In this document: piece after piece, positions 58,922 through 64,000 of the stretch
Position numbering within the stretch: position 1 is the stretch's first letter
Layout: the number at the start of each line of letters is the position of its first letter
NCBI RefSeq assembly: GCF_016811105.1
Contig: NZ_JAFBGM010000001.1
Coordinates: forward strand, 2,967,409-3,031,408
DNA: 64,000 nt
Direction of reading: 5' to 3'
From: Aurantibacter crassamenti
GTDB lineage: Bacteria; Bacteroidota; Bacteroidia; Flavobacteriales; Flavobacteriaceae
Notes under the pieces: generated by a model
Databases searched by the model: none
What the model was told of the DNA's origin: nothing
The model's input: only the letters and a program-made list of their open reading frames with translations
Translations under genes and position numbers: made by a program

Positions 58922-60214
58922 TTATTCTTTGTCCCTAATTTTTTTCAAATTCTTGTAGTACTCTGGTATTCTCCAATCATTGTTCTTATTTCCTATTTCA
59001 GCCGCCTTTTCATAATGCTTTTTAGCAGCCTTATAGTCGCCATTTGCTGCATAGAGGTCACCAAGTGCATTTTGAAGCTGTGCATTAGCCGGATATTTAT
59101 CAATTGCGAATGACAATATTTCCTTTGCTTGTTCCGAGTTTTCATGTTTGAGGTAGAATTGCGCATAATCAACTAAATGTGGCGCGAATGATTTTTCCAA
59201 AAGACCATCATTTTCGAAAATTGTAAATAAAGAATCAAACCATAGATAATCATTTTCGGAAATGGCCACAAAAGTTAGATTTCTCCTTGTGGCATGTTTG
59301 GAATCGTCATCATTTGTTATATTCAGTTGTGCCTGTCTTTTCTCATAAAATGTTTTAATATAATTTATGCCGCCGAGTTGTTCAAATTCCGCTTTACTCT
59401 TAAAAGTTAAGTAATGATAAAACTTATAGTATTCCTTGAGTCCATCTTGAAGAGTTCGGTAGGCACACATTTCATGAGTTGATTCATTTATAACTTTGTG
59501 ATGCCATTTTAGGCCTTTGGGTCCTTCCTTTTTTAAGAGCGTTTTTAAAGTTTTGGTGCCATAAAAAACAGGATAGTCTAACTCTCCCTCACCTATATAC
59601 AGAAATGTATTTAATTTTTTGTTTTCGTTCAAGAACCTTTTTAGTGATAAATATTCACTTTCAAGGTTTTCAAAATATTCACCATATAATGGAGCGGGAC
59701 TTGCAGCTATATGGGCCGAAAACAATTCAGGTTTTTGAGATAAAGTTTGAATAACAAATCCCCCAGTAGTTTCCCAGCCAAACAAGATTCGTTCATCAGA
59801 AGTCCTATATTTTTTGTCGATAAATGTAATTAGGTCCGATTCAATAGATTTCAAGAAAGAAGAGGCATTTTCTCTTCCCCAATCCCATCTGTTGTCATTA
59901 TCTGTTGTGATTCCAACTATAATGAACTCTGGAGTATGCCTAGGACCATTACGATGTGTGAGCTCAGCCCGAATACTCAAAGCATGAGGAAAAAACCATT
60001 GTCCATCAAGGATGTAAAGGACTGGATACAAATCCTCCGAATTATTATAATTCGTAGGAGTAGAAACTTGTATGTGTAAACGCTGCTTTTCTAAGAAATT
60101 TGATTGTATTTCATAGGCTTTCCCAATTATAATGTCAGTAGGAGCGGTTTGGGCAAATAGTTCTCCCAAACCTATAAATAACAGTAAAAGGCAAAATTTT
60201 AGGTAAATTTTCAT
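58922..60214 (-). CDS. Secreted esterase with C-terminal TPR repeats
   Basis: 430 aa from the ATG at 60212-60214 (MKIYLKFCLLLLFIG). Signal peptide 1-21. The esterase-fold domain (about 25-280) has LYPVLYILDGQWFF, and the elbow GWETTGGF replaces the usual G-x-S-x-G serine with Thr, so catalysis is uncertain. A His follows in NESTHEMCAY. TPRs occupy about 335-425 (ALGDLYAANGDYKAAKKHYEKAAEIG). Paralogue of the enzyme at 30066-30962, but longer. Unit ends match over ten bases (GTTAGCCACA). Confidence 0.8.
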   Translation of the reverse strand: MKIYLKFCLLLLFIGLGELFAQTAPTDIIIGKAYEIQSNFLEKQRLHIQVSTPTNYNNSEDLYPVLYILDGQWFFPHALSIRAELTHRNGPRHTPEFIIVGITTDNDNRWDWGRENASSFLKSIESDLITFIDKKYRTSDERILFGWETTGGFVIQTLSQKPELFSAHIAASPAPLYGEYFENLESEYLSLKRFLNENKKLNTFLYIGEGELDYPVFYGTKTLKTLLKKEGPKGLKWHHKVINESTHEMCAYRTLQDGLKEYYKFYHYLTFKSKAEFEQLGGINYIKTFYEKRQAQLNITNDDDSKHATRRNLTFVAISENDYLWFDSLFTIFENDGLLEKSFAPHLVDYAQFYLKHENSEQAKEILSFAIDKYPANAQLQNALGDLYAANGDYKAAKKHYEKAAEIGNKNNDWRIPEYYKNLKKIRDKE

Positions 60215-60232
60215 TTTATTTTGATTGTGGCT

Positions 60233-60422
60233 AACGGTTGAGCTATGAACAGTACGGTAGCAAACTAGCGTTTGCTTTCCGCCACGCACATAGCGAAATC
60301 TTTTGGTTTTCTTTTTTTCTTTGTCCCGCTAAAAAGCAAAATCCATAAGATTTTGCGGACATCATAAAAATACACAAACCCAGCGATTAAGCCCTAAGCC
60401 CGTATTGTTTATAGGTTGTGTT
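60233..60422. repeat. attC-like site, class B (site 30)
   Basis: AACGGTTGAGCTATGAACAGTACGG start, CTTTCCGCCACGCACATAGCG, AAAATCCATAAGATTTTGCGG hairpin, GCCCGTATTGTTTATAG and a GTT end. 190 bp. Confidence 0.87.
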
Positions 60423-60426
60423 GGCA

Positions 60427-61095
60427 TTAGTTTTTTCCTGTCTTGTTCCACCAAAATATTAAATAAATCAAAGTTGATTGTAAAATAGCATTTAATATAT
60501 AATTCAAATATGGATGATTTGAAGATATGAGAGGAATTTTATACCCAACCCAAGTTAAAAATCCGATTACACCAATCAGTATTATGATTCCAGCAATAGA
60601 GCCTAATACGTTTTTCAATTCATTATGAGGGTAACCTCTAAATGGCAAAATTATAAGCATAATTATTAGAATAATGAAAAAATAACCAGATGTCAAAGTC
60701 ATCCAAAATAATGAGCGAATGGGTTTGTTTATAGTATTATCGTTTTTAATAACTGGACTTTTAATTTCGGTTGTGTCCGATTTTTTGAAAATATTGATTT
60801 GGTTCAAATCTAAATTCCGTAATCGGTCAGAATAGTGCTTTCTTTTAAAAATGCGATTTTCTAACTCAATCAGTTCGGCTAATTTTAGAGAATCTGTTTT
60901 ATATATTTTCTTTAGGTTGTCAATTGATTCTAATTTTTCAATTTTATTATCCAGATGATAGTCGTAAGAGAAATTAAAATAGTAATCAGAAGTAGTTAAA
61001 ACAAAAATAGAAATGATAAATATAGAAGTCCTTAAACCAAAATGGATAGATTTATTTTCAAAAAATTTAAGTATTCTTTCTAAAATTTTATCCAT
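60427..61095 (-). CDS. Hypothetical membrane protein with coiled-coil
   Basis: 222 aa. TM1 at about 18-36, then a charged helical region (about 50-110: LDNKIEKLESIDNLKKIY) likely to be a coiled coil, then three C-terminal helices (about 130-150, 165-185, 197-217). No domain recognised. Inner-membrane protein of unknown role. Start ATG lies 20 nt from the boundary; unit ends match at 12 of 13 positions (GTTGGCATTA). Confidence 0.65.
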   Translation of the reverse strand: MDKILERILKFFENKSIHFGLRTSIFIISIFVLTTSDYYFNFSYDYHLDNKIEKLESIDNLKKIYKTDSLKLAELIELENRIFKRKHYSDRLRNLDLNQINIFKKSDTTEIKSPVIKNDNTINKPIRSLFWMTLTSGYFFIILIIMLIILPFRGYPHNELKNVLGSIAGIIILIGVIGFLTWVGYKIPLISSNHPYLNYILNAILQSTLIYLIFWWNKTGKN

Positions 61096-61111
61096 TTCTC
61101 AAATTAATGCC

Positions 61112-61303
61112 AACGTTTAAGCTATGGCAAGTAGGGCAGGCAAGGAAACTTTTTGTTTCCGTCTGGTCTGCGAGCCAGAGCTTTTTGTTTTGTAATTATT
61201 TTTTCTTTTTTAATTGCCAAATCCAAAAGATTTGGCGGACTTAGTAAACACGCCCAAGCCATTAAAAATAGCACTTTATGCCCTATTTGCTATAGGTATT
61301 GTT
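61112..61303. repeat. attC-like site, class C (site 31)
   Basis: AACGTTTAAGCTATGGCAAGTAGGGCAGG start, GGTCTGCGAGCCAGAGC hairpin, CCAAATCCAAAAGATTTGGCGG hairpin, GCCCTATTTGCTATAGG and a GTT end. 192 bp, nearly identical to site 32. Confidence 0.86.
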
Positions 61304-61311
61304 GGCAAACG

Positions 61312-61749
61312 TTATTCTTGTTTCCATCCTTTATAGGCAATGACTATTCCGAATAAACATAGACCTATTCCAGCTATCCAGTTGTTTTCTTTTTCGTATT
61401 CGTTTAAAAATATTATTTTGCTTTTTTCTGCATTTGTTAGCATTGTTATTTTCTTTTTTCCTTCTACCAAACTGCAAAATTTATGTCCTGTTTTTTTATT
61501 AAAAACCTTACCATTGAATTTAAGTTTTGCAAATCCACCTCTACGTCCAATTCGCTCGCAGTCCGGAGGAGATTCTATAACTTCAACCATAACTTTTCTT
61601 CCCTCAGTGGTTATGTCCATTTGAGTTTTAGCTTTGTTCATTGCTAACAGTCCAAATAACAGAATAAAAAGTCCGCCAATTATCAATCCATAATTGGCGA
61701 TAAACTTGATTATTGGATAGTAAAAATCGGAATTCAGTCCTGATTTCAT
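61312..61749 (-). CDS. Hypothetical membrane protein, DUF3592-like layout
   Basis: 145 aa from the ATG at 61747-61749 (MKSGLNSDFYYP), 14 nt from the unit boundary. TM1 about 18-35, a short soluble domain (about 45-120: GRKVMVEVIESPPDCERIGRRGGFAKLKFNGKVFNKKTG) and TM2 about 125-142. The helix-domain-helix plan resembles DUF3592-type proteins, but the domain is not clearly that family. Unit ends match at 12 of 13 positions (GTTGGCAAAC). Confidence 0.65.
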   Translation of the reverse strand: MKSGLNSDFYYPIIKFIANYGLIIGGLFILLFGLLAMNKAKTQMDITTEGRKVMVEVIESPPDCERIGRRGGFAKLKFNGKVFNKKTGHKFCSLVEGKKKITMLTNAEKSKIIFLNEYEKENNWIAGIGLCLFGIVIAYKGWKQE

Positions 61750-61759
61750 AATGTTTGCC

Positions 61760-61951
61760 AACGTCTCGGCTATGGCAAGTAGGGCAGGCAAGGAAACTTT
61801 TCGTTTCCATCTGGTCTGCGAGCCAGAGCTTTTTGTTTTGTAATTGTTTTTTCTTTTTTAATTGCCAAATCCAAAAGATTTGGCGGACTTAACAAACACG
61901 TCAAAGCCTTTAAACATAGCGCTTTATGCCCTATTTGCTATAGGCATTGTT
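61760..61951. repeat. attC-like site, class C (site 32)
   Basis: AACGTCTCGGCTATGGCAAGTAGGGCAGG start, GGTCTGCGAGCCAGAGC and CCAAATCCAAAAGATTTGGCGG hairpins, GCCCTATTTGCTATAGG and a GTT end. 192 bp, same length as its neighbour site 31. A 148-aa gene reads 21 nt into it. Confidence 0.86.
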
Positions 61952-62377
61952 GTCATTAGTTTTTTCCACGTTCTTATAATAATCTCCCGATTCCCATTCT
62001 CTTTTTCCAATATATTTTCCACAATAATCATAGCGTTCAATATATTCGTTTTCTCCTTTCCGGTTATATCTGAATACCCAAATTTCGCCATTCTTTAGCC
62101 TTACCCTCCGAAATCGAATGTCCTCTCCAGAGTCCATCGTTTTCATAAAAGCAGATTTTCTTACTAAGACTACCTCTTCGTTTTCATCAAAAACTCGGTC
62201 GATTAAAATAACTTTTTTGTGTCCCAAGTCCCAGAAAAGAAACTTACGTTTTTTCTCAATGTGTTCCGTTTTTAATGTCACGTTTTCGATTCCACAATTC
62301 CCGTTTCCAATTGCGTTTTCCACTTCATATTCAGATGCGATTTTTTCATCTGTCGGATTTACGAAAGAGCATAGCAA
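61931..62377 (-). CDS. Hypothetical exported protein, no ATG start
   Basis: About 148 aa if begun at the TTG at 62375-62377, but the hydrophobic signal (FKILARFILLCSFVNP) starts further upstream. The frame is open back to the unit boundary without any ATG, so an ATT, ATA or TTG start is needed. The body is mixed charged/aromatic (FLFWDLGHKKVILIDRVFDEN, IRFRRVRLKNGEIWVFRYNRKG). The last seven codons, ending in TAG, come from site 32. Unit ends match at 13 of 14 positions (GTTGTCATTA). Confidence 0.55.
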   Translation of the reverse strand: MLCSFVNPTDEKIASEYEVENAIGNGNCGIENVTLKTEHIEKKRKFLFWDLGHKKVILIDRVFDENEEVVLVRKSAFMKTMDSGEDIRFRRVRLKNGEIWVFRYNRKGENEYIERYDYCGKYIGKREWESGDYYKNVEKTNDNNAYSK

Positions 62378-62431
62378 AATAAATCTGGCTAAAATTTTGA
62401 AGTTAATTTCTATTGCTTTAAAATTAATGAC

Positions 62432-62619
62432 AACGATTTAGCTAAGCGTAGTGCGGAAGCAAGGAAACTTTTCGTTTCCGTCTGAGCACGAAGCTAAAGC
62501 TTATTGTTTAGTTTTATTTTTTCTTGTCCAAAGCTAAATCCATAAGATTTAGCGACTTCATAAATATACACAGACCTTTCGATTTTGCCTTAAATTCAGC
62601 ATTACGTTTAGGTTTTGTT
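62432..62619. repeat. attC-like site, class B (site 33)
   Basis: AACGATTTAGCTAAGCGTAGTGCGG start, GGAAACTTTTCGTTTCC hairpin, GCACGAAGCTAAAGCTTATTG, AAATCCATAAGATTTAGCG hairpin, ATACACAGACC, ACGTTTAGG and a GTT end. 188 bp. Confidence 0.85.
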
Positions 62620-62629
62620 AGGCATAGTT

Positions 62630-63451
62630 TTATTCCCGTTCTACTGACGTTTCCCATCCGTCATATTCTCCGCCATACTTCTGTGCTACGATTCTCAAAT
62701 TAGAGGTAATTGGATAAATAGAATCAATATCAACATTGTCTATTCTCCAAACTTGTAATTCATAAGGTAGAGTAGTTTCTTTATTGATTCCAGCATTTTG
62801 GACTTTGAAGTTAGATTTAGTTAATTCTTCTTGACATTTATTCATTTCTAATTCTTCAGAAAAATATAACCAATGGTCAACCCGCCTTGCCTTTGTTAGT
62901 TTGTCTCCGGCCTCCTCCAAATTCCGCAATACAGATTGGTCAGCCATATAATTTTTAATTTCCTCATTTGGATATAAAAAATCTCGATAATAAGTCCATT
63001 CTTTATCTTCTTTAACATTCAGATAAAATTTATAATCGGGATAATTGTCTTTGTAGAATTTTTCAATTTTTGAAATAATATTTTTTGGCTCCTTAATGTA
63101 GAAATACTCCAGTCTCTCATAGTTAAACATAAATGAACCGACTAATATAAATTCCGTTTCCCCTTCTACAATTTCGATTAAATCATCGGCGACTTTATGT
63201 AAAACACTAAAAGTTTCATTTTCAGGGAAACCGTTTTCTTTAGAGGTTTCATATGTAAGTCCAGTAACCAAGACATAATCATAATGTTCAATTGGCGTAT
63301 AATCGATTAAGTCCATTCTCAAAGTTGTAGAACCTGATTTTCCATCTTCATATGTAGCCATATAAGTGTCCCAACGTTCTTCTGAATTTTGTGCATTCAT
63401 TATTGTAGTAGAAAATATAAATATCAGTAATATTTTAAGTAGTATTCTCAT
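62630..63451 (-). CDS. DUF695 / RraB-like domain protein, exported
   Basis: 273 aa. Signal peptide about 1-20. The first half (WDTYMATYEDGKSGSTTLRMDL, about 27-130) matches DUF695. The second half (VDHWLYFSEELEMNKCQEELTKSNFKV, about 190-270) looks like the RraB fold (regulator of ribonuclease activity B). In the cytoplasm RraB modulates RNase E; here a signal peptide argues against that role. The combination DUF695-RraB is known in Bacteroidetes. Unit ends match over ten bases (GTTAGGCATA). Confidence 0.78.
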   Translation of the reverse strand: MRILLKILLIFIFSTTIMNAQNSEERWDTYMATYEDGKSGSTTLRMDLIDYTPIEHYDYVLVTGLTYETSKENGFPENETFSVLHKVADDLIEIVEGETEFILVGSFMFNYERLEYFYIKEPKNIISKIEKFYKDNYPDYKFYLNVKEDKEWTYYRDFLYPNEEIKNYMADQSVLRNLEEAGDKLTKARRVDHWLYFSEELEMNKCQEELTKSNFKVQNAGINKETTLPYELQVWRIDNVDIDSIYPITSNLRIVAQKYGGEYDGWETSVERE

Positions 63452-63467
63452 TTTTTAAATTATGCCT

Positions 63468-63487
63468 AACGGTTGGGCTCGTATGTT
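63468..63487. repeat. attC-like site, left core only, cut by IS110 element (site 34)
   Basis: Only AACGGTTGGGCT is recognisable before the sequence changes into the IS110-family left end. The rest of the site should lie to the right of the element, outside the window. Confidence 0.6.
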
Positions 63488-63537
63488 TGTTTCTTAAGTT
63501 GAAGATAAGATATTTAGAATAATGAATTAGTTTAAAA

Positions 63538-63728
63538 AGGAAGAGTGATTTCGTGGTTGGGCTAGATACTAAAAAGAGATATCGTCGCTTAGGTTTTATA
63601 CTCTTCCTAAGCTAAAGCTTTTAAATTTATTAGCTTGGATAATTAATAATAGGCTTAAATAGGAGGGACAGCGAAGTCTCGGCTAGATACATTGATATGA
63701 TATCGTTTCATAGGTTTTCCGCCCTTCT
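63538..63728 (+). ncRNA. Candidate IS110 bridge RNA
   Basis: Two stem-loops. Loop 1: stem AGGAAGAGT/ACTCTTCCT (63538-63546, 63600-63608). Loop 2: stem AGGAGGG/CCCTTCT (63661-63667, 63722-63728). Each loop contains GGCTAGATAC, GATATCGT and TAGGTTTT at identical spacing (18 and 12 nt start to start), offset by 121 bp. A connecting hairpin AAGCTAA/TTAGCTT lies between them. This is the plan of the bridge RNA's target- and donor-binding loops, placed upstream of the recombinase as in the IS110 group. Confidence 0.7.
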
Positions 63729-63832
63729 ATAATTTTCTTAGAATCTGAACAGTACCTAGATCCTAAAAATGCAGAGATCGAATCAAATGCGAGCAAAGAT
63801 GATAAAGAAAGTTCAAGCTTTAAATAGATGAT

Positions 63833-64000
63833 ATGGCAAAGCGTTTAAAACAAAGTTTAGGTATTGATGTTTCTAAGTTGAATTTATCATTGTCTCTAGG
63901 TTTTCTAACAGATAAGTTAGATAAGGAATTCATATCCCATTCAGATGTGTCTAATGATATCTCCGGTTACAAAGAGCTTTTAAAATGGTTAAGAAAATCA
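63833..64000 (+). CDS. IS110-family transposase/recombinase (N-terminal 56 codons)
   Basis: From the ATG at 63833 the frame is open to the window edge. SLGIDVSKLNLSLSLG carries the first catalytic Asp of the RuvC-like DEDD domain (GIDVSK), the hallmark of IS110 recombinases. The following SHSDVSNDISGYKELLKWL fits the family. The protein cuts and joins DNA guided by a bridge RNA, which appears to be encoded just upstream. On the plus strand, opposite to the cassette genes. Confidence 0.85.
   Translation, partial: MAKRLKQSLGIDVSKLNLSLSLGFLTDKLDKEFISHSDVSNDISGYKELLKWLRKS

Larger units (their letters stand above)
63482..64000 (+). mobile_element. IS110-family insertion element (left part)
   Basis: A non-coding left end of about 350 bp carrying a bridge-RNA-like structure is followed by the start of an IS110 recombinase gene. 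The left boundary is estimated at 63480-63487, where the attC-like site breaks off. IS110 elements lack terminal inverted repeats, so the exact end cannot be fixed from one side. The right end is outside the window. Confidence 0.75.

Noticed and set aside
30000..63480. Repeated elements considered as a CRISPR array
   Set aside because: Units are 44-240 bp, imperfect, and separated by whole genes, not 30-40 bp spacers; no cas genes.
30000..63480. Repeated elements considered as REP/BIME-type intergenic repeats or plain terminators
   Set aside because: REPs do not give unit-specific complementary ends on both sides of each gene, nor a constant AAC...GTT frame; the terminal match pattern favours cassettes. 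Some termination activity remains possible.
63482..63830. Group II intron or retron RNA upstream of the recombinase
   Set aside because: No reverse transcriptase; the paired loop architecture and the GIDVSK recombinase point to an IS110 bridge RNA.

Overview
The window looks like the chromosome of a marine-type Flavobacteriaceae species (Bacteroidetes). The DNA is AT-rich. Several genes carry the Bacteroidetes -7 promoter element TAnnTTTG. TonB receptors sit next to lineage-typical small proteins, and one is paired with a FecI/FecR-type sigma/anti-sigma module. The gene order ferredoxin / LuxC-type acyl-CoA reductase / serC / serA and the DUF6090 and DUF937 families fit the same group. No rRNA, tRNA or CRISPR array was seen.

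Layout. (1) 1-29.9 kb is ordinary chromosome: a ZnuD-like TonB receptor cluster; serC-serA with an acyl-CoA reductase and a divergent ferredoxin; a TonB receptor with its FecR anti-sigma and ECF sigma genes; ychF; an EamA transporter; parE-parC (topoisomerase IV); mscL; a sterol-desaturase-type hydroxylase; a methyltransferase; a serine hydrolase; an alpha/beta hydrolase-TPR protein; a Crp/Fnr-RidA-cupin group; hsp20. (2) From about 30.0 to 63.5 kb the character changes sharply. Single genes or two- to three-gene operons, all on the minus strand, alternate with about 33 long imperfectly palindromic elements of 44-240 bp. (3) At the right edge an IS110-family element begins inside the last palindromic element.

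The 30-63.5 kb region has the anatomy of an integron cassette array, although no integrase is in view. Each element starts with AAC(G) and ends with GTT(R). Each gene unit begins with GTTR plus 6-7 unit-specific bases and ends with the reverse complement of those bases. Exact matches of 8-10 bp are seen in 21 units. That is the relation expected of an excised circular cassette whose attC core and inverse core must pair. Start codons often lie 13-22 nt from the unit boundary, and some stop codons are built from the recombination core. If the analogy holds, cassettes run right to left, and an integrase and promoter should be sought beyond base 64000. Cargo is typical of large chromosomal arrays: esterases, HAD phosphatase, DUF6090/3592/2306/4345/6624/695 proteins, a class III nucleotide cyclase, SDR enzymes each with their own Crp-family regulator, and ArsR-SRPBCC modules with their own promoters and operators.

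The IS110 left end (about 63.48-63.83 kb) contains two stem-loops that share three motifs at identical spacing, offset by 121 bp. This is the architecture of a bridge RNA with its target- and donor-binding loops.
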